Part shown: one piece after another, positions 1-9,675 of the stretch | Numbering within the stretch: the stretch's first letter is position 1 | How the letters are laid out: the number at the start of each line of letters is the position of its first letter | Source of the DNA: Christiangramia flava JLT2011 | GTDB taxonomy: Bacteria; Bacteroidota; Bacteroidia; Flavobacteriales; Flavobacteriaceae | Direction: 5' to 3' | Length of the DNA: 64,000 nucleotides | NCBI RefSeq assembly: GCF_001951155.1 | Contig: NZ_CP016359.1 | Coordinates: forward strand, 1,698,001 to 1,762,000 | Translations under genes and position numbers: made by a program | Notes under the pieces: model-generated | The model's database searches: none | What the model was told of the DNA's origin: nothing | What the model saw: the letters and a program-made list of their open reading frames with translations, nothing else

Positions 1-269
1 TTAAAACAGAAGAAACTGATACATTTGGTGAAACATCGGTAGTTCAGGAAAAACTGAAAGAGCTGCTGAAAACCACCATTTTACCTGGGCATTCATATGA
101 AATCGATTACTCCTGGAGCGGGATCATGGGCGTTGGCAACCAGAAAAAACCGGTCCTGAAAAAACTGGATGAAAATGTGTATTGCGGAGTTCGACTGGGC
201 GGAATGGGAATTGCCATTGGAAGCCAGGTGGGAACAGACCTTGCCAATTTAGCTTTAGAATATGATTAA
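1..269 (+). CDS. FAD-dependent oxidoreductase (DAO-like), C-terminal fragment
   Basis: The window opens inside this gene; the readable frame starts at base 3 and gives the last 88 residues, ending at the TAA at 267-269. The end contains YSWSGIMGVG and then CGVRLGGMGIAIGSQVG, which resembles the FAD-binding C-terminal strand-helix of glycine/D-amino-acid oxidase (DAO) family proteins. The substrate cannot be read from this fragment. The stop codon overlaps the start of the next gene, mtgA, by 8 bases, so the two are probably translated from one message. Another FAD oxidoreductase family with the same closing motif is possible. Confidence 0.6.
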   Translation, partial: KTEETDTFGETSVVQEKLKELLKTTILPGHSYEIDYSWSGIMGVGNQKKPVLKKLDENVYCGVRLGGMGIAIGSQVGTDLANLALEYD

Positions 270-933
270 ACGAATACTCAAATTTTTACTCAAAGCGATC
301 GCCTATCTTTTTGTTTTCAGCATTCTTATCACCCTGCTGTTCAAATGGGTGCCGGTGCCTTTTACACCGCTTATGGCGATCAGGTATTTTGAAAATCCTG
401 AGGAATCCATTCAGCATGATTGGGTGCCGATGGAAGATATTTCGCGTCACATGCAGCTGGCTGTGATCACCAGTGAAGATCAGAACTTCGTTAATCACAG
501 TGGTTTTGATTTTGAAGCCATCGAAAAAGCGATCGAAGATAATAAGAAGGGAAAGAGAGTGCGCGGGGCTTCCACCATTTCCCAGCAAACCGCTAAAAAC
601 GTGTTTCTGTGGCCGGCACGAAATTATTTTCGGAAAGGCCTGGAAGCTTATTTCACATTCCTGATCGAAAATATGTGGAGCAAGGAACGAATTCTAGAAG
701 TGTATCTCAATAGTGTGGAAATGGGCAAAGGAGTGTATGGTGTGCAGGCTGCAGCACAATTCTGGTTTCATAAAGATGCCAGCCAGTTGAGCGCTCAGGA
801 AGCAGCGGCGATTGCGGCCATACTTCCCAATCCCAGGGAATACCGTGCGAACCCCGCAAGTAACTATATACAGGGACGGAAGAACTGGATCGTACGCCAG
901 ATGTGGAACTACGGAAAATTTAAGCTGGATTGA
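262..933 (+). CDS. mtgA: Monofunctional peptidoglycan glycosyltransferase
   Basis: This 223-residue inner-membrane enzyme polymerises lipid II into glycan strands. Residues about 7-29 form one N-terminal membrane anchor. The GT51 motifs are in order: TSEDQNFVNHSGFD (catalytic Glu72), GASTISQQTAKN near residue 102, the KERILEVYLN segment near 141 and the QEAAAIAAILPNP end motif. There is no transpeptidase domain, and the length suits MtgA rather than a class A penicillin-binding protein. It overlaps the FAD oxidoreductase upstream by 8 bases and the Gre-like gene downstream in a TGATG junction, so expression of the three is probably coupled. Confidence 0.95.
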   Translation: MIKRILKFLLKAIAYLFVFSILITLLFKWVPVPFTPLMAIRYFENPEESIQHDWVPMEDISRHMQLAVITSEDQNFVNHSGFDFEAIEKAIEDNKKGKRVRGASTISQQTAKNVFLWPARNYFRKGLEAYFTFLIENMWSKERILEVYLNSVEMGKGVYGVQAAAQFWFHKDASQLSAQEAAAIAAILPNPREYRANPASNYIQGRKNWIVRQMWNYGKFKLD

Positions 934-1382
934 TGGGCATACGCGAAGAACTGATCAGGATTTGCAGGGAAAAGATCGATGAGAAAGTAGCTTCTCTGAA
1001 AAAGTCTATGGACGGGCTCAAGGAAGATCTTGAGAACGAATCCAAGAGCAGCGCGGGCGATAAGTATGAAACCAGCCGGGAAATGATCAATATCGAATGG
1101 AACAAACTGAGCCAGCAACTGGTGGAATTTGAAAAGCAGTTAAAAACCCTCAACCGGGTCCAGCATCTGGAACCTAAAGAAACCGTGCAGCTTGGTGCTA
1201 TCGTAGATACTGGTAAAGCACGCTATTTCATCTCGGTGCCGGCCGGTGAGATCTACCTGGATCACCAGCGTTATTATGCCATTGGGGTTCATTCACCCAT
1301 CGCCCAGGCCATGCTGGGCAAGAAAAAAGGAGAGTTTTTCAGTTTCCGGGAAACGTCCACAAAAATTAACAGTATCGCCTAA
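933..1382 (+). CDS. GreA/GreB-like transcription factor family protein
   Basis: This is a 149-residue protein. The first half is a charged alpha-helical hairpin containing AGDKYETSREM. The second half ends in SPIAQAMLGKKKGEFF, which matches the C-terminal FKBP-like domain of Gre factors that bind the RNA polymerase secondary channel. I place the start at the ATG at 933, inside the TGATG shared with mtgA, rather than the TTG three bases earlier. It is shorter and more divergent than classical GreA, so it may be a Gre paralogue with another target. The role in transcript cleavage is inferred from the fold only. Confidence 0.6.
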   Translation: MGIREELIRICREKIDEKVASLKKSMDGLKEDLENESKSSAGDKYETSREMINIEWNKLSQQLVEFEKQLKTLNRVQHLEPKETVQLGAIVDTGKARYFISVPAGEIYLDHQRYYAIGVHSPIAQAMLGKKKGEFFSFRETSTKINSIA

Positions 1383-1440
1383 AAATTCTTCATACAAGCT
1401 GTGCAGAAATTTGCTACTATTACGCACTTTTTTGTAGGGT

Positions 1441-1986
1441 ATGAAACATTCATTTTTACTGCTATTATTTTTCAGCAGTCTGTGTCAGGCACAGTTCCAG
1501 TTCGGCCTCAAGGCAGGTTTGAACAGCGCTGATATTCGTTACAATATTGAAAATTATAATCCACCTGCTGCGTTGGGTTACCAGGCCGGCGGGATGGTGA
1601 AATATGCCTTTTGTGAAGGCTTCGGAATGCAATCTGAACTACAGTTCGCTGCGGAAGGCCATAAGGATGACCGGCTGAACAACCTGAACTGGCCATTATT
1701 TTTCCGGGCCAACTGGGGAAATTTTGGAATTTACGGCGGTGACCAGCTTTCTTTTTTACTGTCTGCGGAAAGCGGAAAAGAATATTATGAAAAATCCAGT
1801 TTTGGCGGAATTGCCGGAGTAGACTATCAGTTGAAATCAGGTTTATGCTTTGACCTTCGTTACTGTTTCGGGACGTCTTCGGTCAACCGCGAATTTGTGG
1901 AAATTGCTGATGCCAATGGCGCATCCTATTATGGGTATACCGCTTACCCGAGGGTTTTTCAGTTTAGCATAGGTTACTGGTTCTAG
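1441..1986 (+). CDS. PorT/OmpW-like outer-membrane beta-barrel protein
   Basis: The 181-residue product has a signal peptide with a hydrophobic core at residues 5-14, cut after about QAQ at residue 18. The mature part alternates short beta strands and ends in a C-terminal aromatic residue (GYWF), as outer-membrane barrels do. FGLKAGLNSAD at the mature N terminus is typical of the PorT / OMP_b-brl_2 type of Bacteroidota barrels. A specific role is not visible. Its TAG stop lies in the palindrome CTAG at 1983-1986, which also supplies the stop of the convergent ABC ATPase gene. Confidence 0.7.
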   Translation: MKHSFLLLLFFSSLCQAQFQFGLKAGLNSADIRYNIENYNPPAALGYQAGGMVKYAFCEGFGMQSELQFAAEGHKDDRLNNLNWPLFFRANWGNFGIYGGDQLSFLLSAESGKEYYEKSSFGGIAGVDYQLKSGLCFDLRYCFGTSSVNREFVEIADANGASYYGYTAYPRVFQFSIGYWF

Positions 1987-2951
1987 GCCAGCCTGCTGCG
2001 AATTAGCTGTTCATCTATTTCCAGCGGAACAACTTCTCCCTTTTCATACGCGCGCTCACTTCGGAAAAAGATCTTTTCCTTCTGAAGCAAAGCTTCATTT
2101 AAGTAATAGGAGCCACTGAAATACGATCTTAAAACCTCTGCCTGCAAAGTAGCTTCCGAAGAAGCAGGCTTGAGTTCATGCGGGTAAATGAGCACGCGTT
2201 TCCTGCTATCTTCAACATCCAGCGTTCGCAACATCAGGTGGTTCACATCGCCAAAAAGCGAAGCCACATATTTATTGGGAGGCATGCTATAGAGATCTTC
2301 CGGGGCAGCATCAGCGTAGATCTTCCTGTTTTTAAGTACGATCGTACGATCGGCAAAAGACAGGGCATCTGTCATGTCGTGGGTGGCAACGATGGTGGTG
2401 ATCTGGTGCTGCTTGAGGTAACTGAAAAGTTTTCTTCGTAAATTATTCTTTCTGAAATGGTCTATATGGCTAAAAGGTTCATCGAGCAGTAAAAGTTCCG
2501 GTTCCTTAGCCAGCGCTCGTGCCAGTGCGATCCGTTGCTGCTGGCCACCGCTCAGGTGCTTCGCTTTGACATCAGCAAGGTCTTCCATTTCGACCACTTC
2601 GAGTAACTCCCTGATGCGTCGTTTCTTTTTTACCGGGTAGAAATTACTGAGATATTTTCCCACATTATCAGCCGCCGAAAGCGGGAGCATCAGGTCGAAA
2701 TCCTGTGCAAGGTACTTGATGAATTCTTCGCCGGGAACCAGGTTATAATTCGGCCCGAGCAGTTCCTGGTCCTTCCAGAAAATTTTTCCGTCAGTATGAA
2801 GTAAACCGTAGATCAGTTTCAGAAGGGTACTTTTGCCACAACCACTTTCCCCTATCAGCGAAATATGCTGTCCTTCCGCTGCGGAAAATGTAATGTTTTC
2901 GAGAATTGGTGTCTGGTCGTAAGCGAAGGAAACCTTCTGCAGTTCTAACAT
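1983..2951 (-). CDS. ABC transporter ATP-binding protein (orphan)
   Basis: A 322-residue ATPase with Walker A GESGCGKST near residue 34, the Q-loop in KYLAQDFD, the signature LSGGQQQRIALARAL, Walker B ELLLLDEPFSHID and the switch His in VATHDM. The last 90 residues form an extra domain resembling the regulatory C terminus of PotA/CysA-type importer ATPases. No permease or binding-protein gene is adjacent, so the partner must be encoded elsewhere and the substrate is unknown. It overlaps the barrel gene at its 3' end and is divergent from the DUF3667-like gene. Confidence 0.85.
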   Translation of the reverse strand: MLELQKVSFAYDQTPILENITFSAAEGQHISLIGESGCGKSTLLKLIYGLLHTDGKIFWKDQELLGPNYNLVPGEEFIKYLAQDFDLMLPLSAADNVGKYLSNFYPVKKKRRIRELLEVVEMEDLADVKAKHLSGGQQQRIALARALAKEPELLLLDEPFSHIDHFRKNNLRRKLFSYLKQHQITTIVATHDMTDALSFADRTIVLKNRKIYADAAPEDLYSMPPNKYVASLFGDVNHLMLRTLDVEDSRKRVLIYPHELKPASSEATLQAEVLRSYFSGSYYLNEALLQKEKIFFRSERAYEKGEVVPLEIDEQLIRSRLA

Positions 2952-2984
2952 AAATCGAAAATTTTAAAGCTCAAATTACTAATT

Positions 2985-3017
2985 TTTGTAAGCCAAAACC
3001 GAAATTTTATATATTTA
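2985..3017 (+). promoter_or_regulatory. Candidate Bacteroidota-type promoter for the DUF3667-like gene
   Basis: TTTG at 2985-2988 is followed after 21 bases by TATATTTA at 3010-3017, one base off the phylum -7 box TAnnTTTG. Transcription would begin near 3024, about 20 bases before the ATG at 3046. Confidence 0.4.
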
Positions 3018-3045
3018 TCTATATGCCAAACCTTTAGCTATTGTC

Positions 3046-3783
3046 ATGGAAAATTCAATGGAGAAATCTGAAGATCTTCAGCCGCAACCGGTGTACCCAC
3101 GACTCACGATTGAGGAGATCAAAACCGAAGTTCTCAGCCACCTTTACCTGGAAAAAGGTCTTCTTTCCACTTTTATCTCCATGTTGAAAAGACCTTCCAA
3201 AACAGTTGAGATTTATCTTCATGGAAATCGCCGGAAAATCCAGAATCCCTTTCGTTATCTGATTATTGGGGTGGCTTTTTCCACTTTCATCATGCTGGCC
3301 AATCCTTCTTTCCGGAATTATATCAGTAACATTCAGCAAAGCAGTAAAGGAAATTATGATCAGCTTGACGCTGCTACGGGACTGTCTTTCTACGAAAAAT
3401 TTACACAGGCACAGGAAATCTATATGTCTTACCAGAACCTGGTGCTTACCCTGGCCATTCCCTTAATCGCCCTGGTGACCTTCCTGTTCTTCCGAAAAAA
3501 AGCTTATAATTTTGCGGAACATATGGCCATTAACTGCCTCGTTTTTGGAACGATCTACTGGCTCAGTGGTTTGTTCAGCCTGGTGACTTTCTTTATGGAT
3601 TATTCATTTATTATTTACCTGAGCTGGTTTCTCACTTTTGCCATTGGGACTTATTTATATTGGAAAGTTTTCTCGATCAATATTTTTAAAAGTATGCTCA
3701 GCATCCTTTCGGCTTATCTTGCGGCTATGGTTGTGGGAATCTTTTTCCAGATCGCGGTGTTCCTGGTATTATTGATCTTATAA
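3046..3783 (+). CDS. DUF3667-like integral membrane protein
   Basis: The 245-residue protein has a charged N terminus followed by KGLLSTFISMLKRPS and then YLHGNRRKIQNPFRYL. This pattern (a Gly-Leu-Thr segment, a Pro, then a G-x-R-x-x-x-x-x-P element before the first membrane helix) is what DUF3667 proteins of Bacteroidota carry. About five hydrophobic segments follow, near residues 73-87, 130-147, 161-185, 187-203 and 212-245. The N-terminal zinc ribbon common in the family is absent. Function is unknown. A second ATG lies 12 bases downstream, so the exact start is uncertain. Confidence 0.6.
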   Translation: MENSMEKSEDLQPQPVYPRLTIEEIKTEVLSHLYLEKGLLSTFISMLKRPSKTVEIYLHGNRRKIQNPFRYLIIGVAFSTFIMLANPSFRNYISNIQQSSKGNYDQLDAATGLSFYEKFTQAQEIYMSYQNLVLTLAIPLIALVTFLFFRKKAYNFAEHMAINCLVFGTIYWLSGLFSLVTFFMDYSFIIYLSWFLTFAIGTYLYWKVFSINIFKSMLSILSAYLAAMVVGIFFQIAVFLVLLIL

Positions 3784-3784
3784 A

Positions 3785-3812
3785 AAAAGCGGCTCAAAGG
3801 CCGCTTTTCAAT
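3785..3812. terminator. Bidirectional intrinsic terminator
   Basis: AAAAGCGGC (3785-3793) pairs with GCCGCTTTT (3800-3808) around the loop TCAAAG. A-rich and T-rich flanks let it act for the DUF3667-like gene (+) and the prolyl oligopeptidase gene (-). Confidence 0.8.
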
Positions 3813-3826
3813 AATTTGAAAGGAAG

Positions 3827-5983
3827 TTAGTTCTTCATGTTTTTATCAATATCATTCGGAAGCGCTTCAAAGCCCATATTATAGAACGTAAACCCAAAAA
3901 TATCGGCGTATTCGTCTATGATCATACTGGTTGGTTTCCCGGCACCGTGACCTGCTTTGGTTTCAATACGGATCAATACTGGCTCATTTCCAGCCTGTTT
4001 TTCCTGTAATTCCGCAGCAAATTTAAAGCTGTGTGCTGGTACCACGCGGTCATCATGATCTCCGGTAGTCACCAGGGTGGCAGGATATTCGGTTCCGGCT
4101 TTCACATTGTGAACTGGCGAATAATTATAGAGATACTGGAACATTTCAGCATTATCTTCAGCAGTTCCATAATCATAAGCCCAACCCGCACCGGCTGTGA
4201 AGGTGTGGTAACGAAGCATGTCCATAACACCTACTGCCGGTAAAGCAACTTTCATTAAATCTGGTCGTTGAGTCATTGTCGCTCCTACAAGCAGACCGCC
4301 ATTGGAACCACCGCGAACAGCAAGATAATCCCTGGAAGTATAGCCATTGTCAATCAGATATTCCGCTGCTGCGATAAAATCATCAAAAACGTTCTGTTTC
4401 TTGGTCTTGATACCGGCATCGTGCCATTCGCGACCATATTCTCCACCTCCCCTTAAGTTTGGAACGGCGTAGATACCACCCTGCTCCAGCCAAACGCTCA
4501 TCGCGGTGCTGAATCCAGGGGTAAGACTAATGTTGAAACCTCCATAACCGTAAAGAATCGTTGGATTCTTCCCGTCCAGCTGCGTGCCTTTTTTGTAGGT
4601 GATGATCATCGGAATTTTAGTCCCGTCTTTCGACTCGTAAAATACCTGTTCGCTGGTATAATCTTCGGAATTGAAATCGATATCAGGCTTGTTATATACT
4701 TCAGAAGTTCCCTTTTCTATATCGTATTTATAGATCGTTCCCGGTGTTACATAATTGGTAAATGAGTAATAGCTCACCTTTTCTTCTTTTTTGGTACCAA
4801 AACCACCAACCGAGCCAATGCCTGGCAATTCCACCTCACGAACGAGTTTCCCGTCATAATCATACTGTTTTACCTGGGAGATCGCATCTTTCATATATTC
4901 CGCAAAAAAATAGCCGCCGCCGGTGGATGGGGACAGGACATTTTCGGTTTCTGGGATGAAATCCATCCAGTTTTCGGGAGTGGGATCAGAAGCGTCTACA
5001 GTAACGATCCTTCGGTTTGGAGCATTCAGATTGGTTACTATGTACAACTTGCTGCCCTCGTTATCGATCACGTACGAATCGGTGTCAAAATTGTCAATTA
5101 TCGTTACGAGTTCAGGATTTTCAGCAGTAAGATCCATCAGGTATAATTCCCCTCCGGAAGTAGAATTTCTGGCTGAAATGATGAGGTAGTGATCATCTTC
5201 GGTCACACTTCCGCCCACATAGCGGCGCTTTTGAGCGTCAGAATCCCCAAAAATTACCTGGTCTTCGCTCTGTGCCATTCCCAGTTTGTGGTAATATAAT
5301 TTATGCTGATCGGTTTTTGCGGAAAGCTCGCTTCCGTCTGGTTTGTCATAGCTGGAATAGTAGAAACCATCGTTGCCTTTCCAGGAAAGTCCGCTGAATT
5401 TGACGTCTTTGATCGTATCGCCCATGATCGCGCCGGTTTCGGCATTTTTTACGATCACTTTACGCCAGTCGCTTCCACCTTCAGAAATTGCGTAGGCCAG
5501 AATTTTACCGTTATCGGAAAAGCTCATTCCGGCAAGAGAGGTGGTGCCATCGTCGCTGAAGCTGTTGGGATCGAGGAACACTTCGGCTTCCGCATCTTCC
5601 GAATCTTTGCGATACAGCACATTTTGGTTCTGCAGACCATCATTTTTGAAAAAATAGATCTTTCCGCCTTCCTTAAAAGGAGCACCGAGTTTTTCGTAGT
5701 TCCATAATTCGGTCAAACGCTTGCGCAATTGATCGCGATACGGGATTTTGTCCAGGTAATTGAAGGTTACTTTGTTTTCAGCCTTCACCCAGGCTTCAGT
5801 TTCCGGGCTACGGTCATCTTCCAGCCATCGATAGGGATCTTGTACTTTGGTCCCAAAATAATCGGTGACGGTATCTACTTTTTTCGTTTCAGGATAGTCC
5901 AATTGTTGTTGATTTTGGCAATTTGCATTCAGGCTGATGCTCAAAACACCTGCGCTGAAAACTCCGGTAATTAGTTTTTTCAT
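3827..5983 (-). CDS. Secreted prolyl oligopeptidase (family S9A)
   Basis: This 718-residue serine peptidase cleaves after proline in short peptides. The N terminus has a signal peptide (about 20 residues) before DYPETKKVD. The beta-propeller half begins with DPYRWLEDD. The alpha/beta hydrolase half carries the triad: Ser560 in GGSNGG, Asp645 in GDHDDRV and His679 in KAGHGAG. Length fits S9A enzymes. The residues before Cys22 (NANC) do not make a good lipobox, so export to the periplasm is more likely than lipidation. It stands alone between convergent neighbours with terminators on both sides. Confidence 0.93.
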   Translation of the reverse strand: MKKLITGVFSAGVLSISLNANCQNQQQLDYPETKKVDTVTDYFGTKVQDPYRWLEDDRSPETEAWVKAENKVTFNYLDKIPYRDQLRKRLTELWNYEKLGAPFKEGGKIYFFKNDGLQNQNVLYRKDSEDAEAEVFLDPNSFSDDGTTSLAGMSFSDNGKILAYAISEGGSDWRKVIVKNAETGAIMGDTIKDVKFSGLSWKGNDGFYYSSYDKPDGSELSAKTDQHKLYYHKLGMAQSEDQVIFGDSDAQKRRYVGGSVTEDDHYLIISARNSTSGGELYLMDLTAENPELVTIIDNFDTDSYVIDNEGSKLYIVTNLNAPNRRIVTVDASDPTPENWMDFIPETENVLSPSTGGGYFFAEYMKDAISQVKQYDYDGKLVREVELPGIGSVGGFGTKKEEKVSYYSFTNYVTPGTIYKYDIEKGTSEVYNKPDIDFNSEDYTSEQVFYESKDGTKIPMIITYKKGTQLDGKNPTILYGYGGFNISLTPGFSTAMSVWLEQGGIYAVPNLRGGGEYGREWHDAGIKTKKQNVFDDFIAAAEYLIDNGYTSRDYLAVRGGSNGGLLVGATMTQRPDLMKVALPAVGVMDMLRYHTFTAGAGWAYDYGTAEDNAEMFQYLYNYSPVHNVKAGTEYPATLVTTGDHDDRVVPAHSFKFAAELQEKQAGNEPVLIRIETKAGHGAGKPTSMIIDEYADIFGFTFYNMGFEALPNDIDKNMKN

Positions 5984-6015
5984 CTTTAAGCTCTTAAGTC
6001 GCCTAAAGTTAGCAC

Positions 6016-6050
6016 AAAAAAAGCCCGAAAAAAATACAGTTTTCGGGCTT
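6016..6050 (-). terminator. Intrinsic terminator after asd
   Basis: AAGCCCGAAAA (6021-6031) pairs with TTTTCGGGCTT (6040-6050). On the minus strand the hairpin is followed by a run of seven T, so it ends the asd transcript just before the peptidase promoter region. Confidence 0.8.
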
Positions 6051-6070
6051 CGGAAATATTTATAACTTTT

Positions 6071-7060
6071 CTACAAAAGATGGTGTTCTTTTAGGTATTC
6101 CGCAATCTGAACCGCGTTGGTGGCGGCACCTTTCCGAAGATTATCAGCTACGATCCACATATTGAGCGTATTTGGCTGGGAATAATCTCTCCTGATGCGG
6201 CCCACGAAAACATCATTTTTACCTTCCGCATAGATCGGCATCGGGTACGTGTTGGTCGTAGGATTGTCCTGAACCGTAACACCCGGGAAATCATTAAGGA
6301 TCTGGCGAACCTGTGCTTCGTCGAAATCTCTCTCAAATTCGATGTTGACAGATTCTGAATGTCCTCCTACTACCGGAATGCGAATGGCCGTGGCAGTCAC
6401 TTTTACCGAATCATCCCCAAGGATCTTCTTGGTTTCATTGGTCAGTTTCATTTCTTCTTTCGTGTACCCATTATCCTGAAAAACGTCGCAATGTGGCAGC
6501 GCGTTTTTATGAATAGGGTACGGATAGGCCATTTCCGCGTTTTCACCTTTATATTCGCTTTCCAGCTGGTTTACAGCCTTGACACCGGTTCCGGTAATCG
6601 ATTGATAGGTAGACACCACGACTCTTTTGATGCCGTAGTTATCGTGCAGCGGTTTCAGCGCCATGAGCAACTGAATGGTGGAACAGTTAGGATTCGCGAT
6701 GATCTTGTCTTCTTTCGATAAAAGCCTGGCATTGATCTCCGGAATGACCAGTTTATGATCTGGGTGCATCCTCCAGGCTGAAGAATTGTCTACCACCGTG
6801 GTACCGGCTTCCGCAAATTTTGGGGCCCAGTTAAGAGAAGTATCGCCGCCCGCGGAAAAAATAGCGATCGCTGGTTTCATGGAAACGGCTGTTTCCAGGC
6901 TTACCACTTCGTATTCCTTCCCGCTGAAAGCAATCTTCTTTCCAACCGATTTTTCTGATGCCACAGGGATCAATTGGGTTACGGGAAAATTGCGTTCTTC
7001 CAGAACTTTCAGCATGACGTTTCCTACCATTCCGGTAGCGCCTACAACGGCTACTTTCAT
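6071..7060 (-). CDS. asd: Aspartate-semialdehyde dehydrogenase
   Basis: A 329-residue enzyme that reduces aspartyl phosphate to aspartate semialdehyde with NADPH, the branch point to lysine/diaminopimelate, threonine and methionine. The Rossmann start GATGMVGNVM is at residues 7-16. The catalytic Cys126 lies in NPNCSTIQ and the acid-base His234 in RIPVVGGHSES. TYQSITGTGVKAV, the substrate-site segment, is intact. It is monocistronic, with its own promoter at 7087-7116 and a strong terminator. Confidence 0.96.
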   Translation of the reverse strand: MKVAVVGATGMVGNVMLKVLEERNFPVTQLIPVASEKSVGKKIAFSGKEYEVVSLETAVSMKPAIAIFSAGGDTSLNWAPKFAEAGTTVVDNSSAWRMHPDHKLVIPEINARLLSKEDKIIANPNCSTIQLLMALKPLHDNYGIKRVVVSTYQSITGTGVKAVNQLESEYKGENAEMAYPYPIHKNALPHCDVFQDNGYTKEEMKLTNETKKILGDDSVKVTATAIRIPVVGGHSESVNIEFERDFDEAQVRQILNDFPGVTVQDNPTTNTYPMPIYAEGKNDVFVGRIRRDYSQPNTLNMWIVADNLRKGAATNAVQIAEYLKEHHLL

Positions 7061-7086
7061 TTTTTCAGAATTTAAAATTTTGACTG

Positions 7087-7116
7087 CAAAGGTATTGACT
7101 GTACTGAAATACCAAA
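7087..7116 (-). promoter_or_regulatory. Bacteroidota-type promoter of asd
   Basis: On the minus strand TTTG (7113-7116) is followed after 18 bases by TACCTTTG (7087-7094), an exact match to TTTG-N-TAnnTTTG. The implied start of transcription is about 20 bases upstream of the asd ATG at 7060. Confidence 0.7.
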
Positions 7117-7180
7117 CCTTTCGGCTTCCAAATTATGCTGAAATTTAGAATTTTAAACGCATTTAGAGATTTTGTTCAAA

Positions 7181-7207
7181 AAAATACCCCGGCTTTCGGC
7201 CGGGGTT
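7181..7207 (-). terminator. Intrinsic terminator after mscL
   Basis: ACCCCGGC (7187-7194) pairs with GCCGGGGT (7200-7207). On the minus strand a T-rich run follows the stem, so it serves mscL. Confidence 0.8.
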
Positions 7208-7252
7208 TATAGTTGAAATAAGTAGTGTAGCGGTAAGCGTACTTCTTATGGT

Positions 7253-7681
7253 TTAGACGTTTCGTTTTTTCAATTCGTCGCGAATCTCGGTAAGCAGTTC
7301 TTCCTGAGTTGGTCCTTTTGGAGCCGGAGCAGCAGGAACGTCTTCTTTTTTCTTCATATTATCATAAGCACGGAGCACCAGGAAGATGAACAGGCCAATA
7401 ATAATGAAATAGATAATTGCCTGGATCAGGTTTCCGTAGGTGATCACAGCGGCTTCCGCTTCACGGGCTGCGTCGAGACTATCGTAATGTTCGCCGGTTA
7501 GCGAAATGAACTTTTGCGAGAAATCAATTCCCCCGGTTATTAGCCCAATGATTGGCATGATCACATCATCTACTACGGAAGATACGATCTTGTTGAATGC
7601 CGCACCAATTACCACTGCCGTTGCCAGCATGATAATGTCTTTCTGAAAAAGAAATGCTTTGAAATCTTTGAAAAAAGCCAT
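7253..7681 (-). CDS. mscL: Large-conductance mechanosensitive channel
   Basis: The 142-residue protein begins with the amphipathic segment [17 protein letters not shown] and the first pore helix [22 protein letters not shown]. The second helix is [19 protein letters not shown]. The C-terminal tail ends with an acidic-basic helix ([12 protein letters not shown]), as in MscL pentamers, which open under membrane tension to release solutes on hypo-osmotic shock. Length and topology match the family. It is a single gene with its own terminator. Confidence 0.96.
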   Translation of the reverse strand: MAFFKDFKAFLFQKDIIMLATAVVIGAAFNKIVSSVVDDVIMPIIGLITGGIDFSQKFISLTGEHYDSLDAAREAEAAVITYGNLIQAIIYFIIIGLFIFLVLRAYDNMKKKEDVPAAPAPKGPTQEELLTEIRDELKKRNV

Positions 7682-7741
7682 GCTTTTAGTTTTAAGGTTA
7701 CAGGCTAAATTTAGTTAAAAAAATCAAAATATTTGTTAAAA

Positions 7742-8851
7742 TTATCCGTTGACGATTTTTCGGGTCACCCGCCGCTGAATGCCGGTGATCAGTTCATAGG
7801 AGATGGTTCCGCCCGCTTCGGCAAAATCATTGGGATGGTACTTGCCGCCGAACACGATCACCTCGTCGCCTTCCTCGCAATCGATCCCGGTGATGTTCAC
7901 CATAATGATATCCATGCACACATTCCCCACGATCGGCGCAAACTGACCATTGATGTGTACTCCGGTTTTTTGTTTTCCGTAGATGCGGTTGATGCCATCG
8001 GCATGGCCAACGGGTAGCGTTGCGATCTTCGTGGTATCCTGTGCCGTAAAGACGCGGTTATACCCTACGGTAGCGCCTTTTTCAATGGTTCGGATCTGTG
8101 AAATAATGGTTTTGAGAGTCACTACCGGTTTGAGTGCCGGATCCACGGTTTTGTCATTTCCGAAGCCATACAGGCCAATTCCCGTTCGCACCATATTAAA
8201 TGCGGCTTTCGGGTAATTAATGATCCCAGACGTATTGCAAATATGTAGCAGTGGTTCCGCTTCCAGGTTTTCGATAAGCTGCCAGCTCATTTTGCGGAAA
8301 AGGTCGATCTGCCCTACGGTAAAGTCTCGTTCCTGCCAGTCTTCGCTGGCGGCCAGATGGGAAAATATGGACGCGACTTTTAAGGTTTTGGTATGCTGAA
8401 TAAGCTCGATGACCCTTGGTAGTTCAGGCGGATCAAAACCAAGACGATTCAGGCCGGTATTGAGCTTGATATGAACCGGGTAATGCTGCTGCTGCAGTTT
8501 TTCCGCCGTTTCAATAAAAGCCCGCAGTGTTTTTTCACTGTACAGATTGGGTTCCAGGCAGTGTTTGATGATCTCTTCAAAATGGGTGAATTGCGGGTGA
8601 AGCACCAAAATGGGCTTGGTGATCCCGTTTTCGCGCAACCTGATGCCTTCTTCCACATAAGCGACTGCAAAATAATCGGTTCCCAGTTCTTCCAGTTTTC
8701 GCGCAATGGCAACGGAATCACTTCCGTAGGCATGGGCTTTGACAACCGATAAAAACCGGACGTTCTTATCGATCTTTGATCTGAAATATTGATAATTGTG
8801 TGCCAGATTCCCGAGATCGATCTCCAGAACGGTTTCTTTGGCTTCAGGCAT
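7742..8851 (-). CDS. alr: Alanine racemase
   Basis: A 369-residue PLP enzyme that makes D-alanine for peptidoglycan. The PLP lysine is Lys38 in [10 protein letters not shown] (His replaces the usual Asn of KANAYG). The second catalytic base is Tyr264 in VGYNRVF. PLP-phosphate contacts are seen around RTGIGLYGF, and [12 protein letters not shown] lies in the C-terminal barrel. It starts inside the last 8 bases of tdk, so the two genes form one leftward unit. Confidence 0.95.
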   Translation of the reverse strand: MPEAKETVLEIDLGNLAHNYQYFRSKIDKNVRFLSVVKAHAYGSDSVAIARKLEELGTDYFAVAYVEEGIRLRENGITKPILVLHPQFTHFEEIIKHCLEPNLYSEKTLRAFIETAEKLQQQHYPVHIKLNTGLNRLGFDPPELPRVIELIQHTKTLKVASIFSHLAASEDWQERDFTVGQIDLFRKMSWQLIENLEAEPLLHICNTSGIINYPKAAFNMVRTGIGLYGFGNDKTVDPALKPVVTLKTIISQIRTIEKGATVGYNRVFTAQDTTKIATLPVGHADGINRIYGKQKTGVHINGQFAPIVGNVCMDIIMVNITGIDCEEGDEVIVFGGKYHPNDFAEAGGTISYELITGIQRRVTRKIVNG

Positions 8852-9491
8852 TCTCTTCTTTGGGTTTGATTTGCAGTTCTTCCGGCTCCTTCACATCCAG
8901 CTTTTTCACGCGTTCCTTCAGCATGGCCTTGTAATATGCGGCCCGGCTCAGCGGTTCATATTCTTCATTTTCTCCCAGGAATACCAGGTCGTCGTTGATC
9001 GCCTTCCGGTAGCTGTACTGGGCGAGGTTGCCGGTGCGGGTGCAGACCGCGTGTACTTTGGTCACATATTCCGCAGTGGCCATTAAATTGGGCATGGGGC
9101 CAAAGGGATTTCCTTTAAAATCCATATCGAGGCCGGCCACGATCACCCGAATTCCCTGGTTCGCAAGGTCATTGCAAACCGTCACGATCTCATCATCAAA
9201 AAACTGGGCCTCGTCTATTCCCACCACGTCACAACCATCTGCCAGGATCCTGATATTGGATGCGGAAGGCACCGGCGTGGAACGAATCTCATTGGCGTCA
9301 TGAGAGACCACCATTTCTTCATCATACCGCGTATCGATGGCGGGTTTGAAGATCTCAACCGTTTGTTTGGCAAATTTGGCGCGCTTGAGCCGGCGGATGA
9401 GTTCTTCGGTCTTACCGGAAAACATCGAACCGCAGATCACCTCAATCCAACCAAATTGCTCTTCGTGATTTACTGTATTTTCGAGAAACAT
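8844..9491 (-). CDS. tdk: Thymidine kinase (type II), zinc-site cysteines largely lost
   Basis: The 215-residue product phosphorylates thymidine. P-loop [10 protein letters not shown], the Walker B type segment VGIDEAQFF and the lasso [12 protein letters not shown] with [12 protein letters not shown] are present. In zinc-binding homologues the lasso reads CxxC and CRxC; here only the first Cys remains (CTRT, SRAA). I use the ATG at 9491 (MFLENTVN) because a TAAATTTG -7 box at 9544-9551 leaves almost no leader for the ATG at 9533, which would add 14 residues. It overlaps alr by 8 bases. Confidence 0.9.
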   Translation of the reverse strand: MFLENTVNHEEQFGWIEVICGSMFSGKTEELIRRLKRAKFAKQTVEIFKPAIDTRYDEEMVVSHDANEIRSTPVPSASNIRILADGCDVVGIDEAQFFDDEIVTVCNDLANQGIRVIVAGLDMDFKGNPFGPMPNLMATAEYVTKVHAVCTRTGNLAQYSYRKAINDDLVFLGENEEYEPLSRAAYYKAMLKERVKKLDVKEPEELQIKPKEENA

Positions 9492-9543
9492 TTTGTAATT
9501 TTCAAGTCGAAATGGGAAATACCTCTTTCGCATAAAGGTGGAA

Positions 9544-9551
9544 CAAATTTA
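9544..9551 (-). promoter_or_regulatory. Candidate -7 box for tdk-alr
   Basis: TAAATTTG on the minus strand fits TAnnTTTG. No good -33 element is seen at the expected distance, so support is modest. Confidence 0.4.
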
Positions 9552-9601
9552 TTAAAAATCCAACCCTGCCTGAAGTGTTATGCTGAAAGTTATTAAACCC
9601 A

Positions 9602-9629
9602 TTGAAAGAGCCTTTTGGTATTAATTTTG
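9602..9629 (+). promoter_or_regulatory. Candidate promoter of the 9676-11689 operon
   Basis: TTG at 9602-9604, 17 bases, then TAATTTTG at 9622-9629, matching the phylum consensus. Transcription would begin near 9636, about 40 bases before the ATG at 9676. Confidence 0.5.
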
Positions 9630-9675
9630 GACAATTTCAGATGTTATCCACTCGTAATCATACAAATCACAACCG

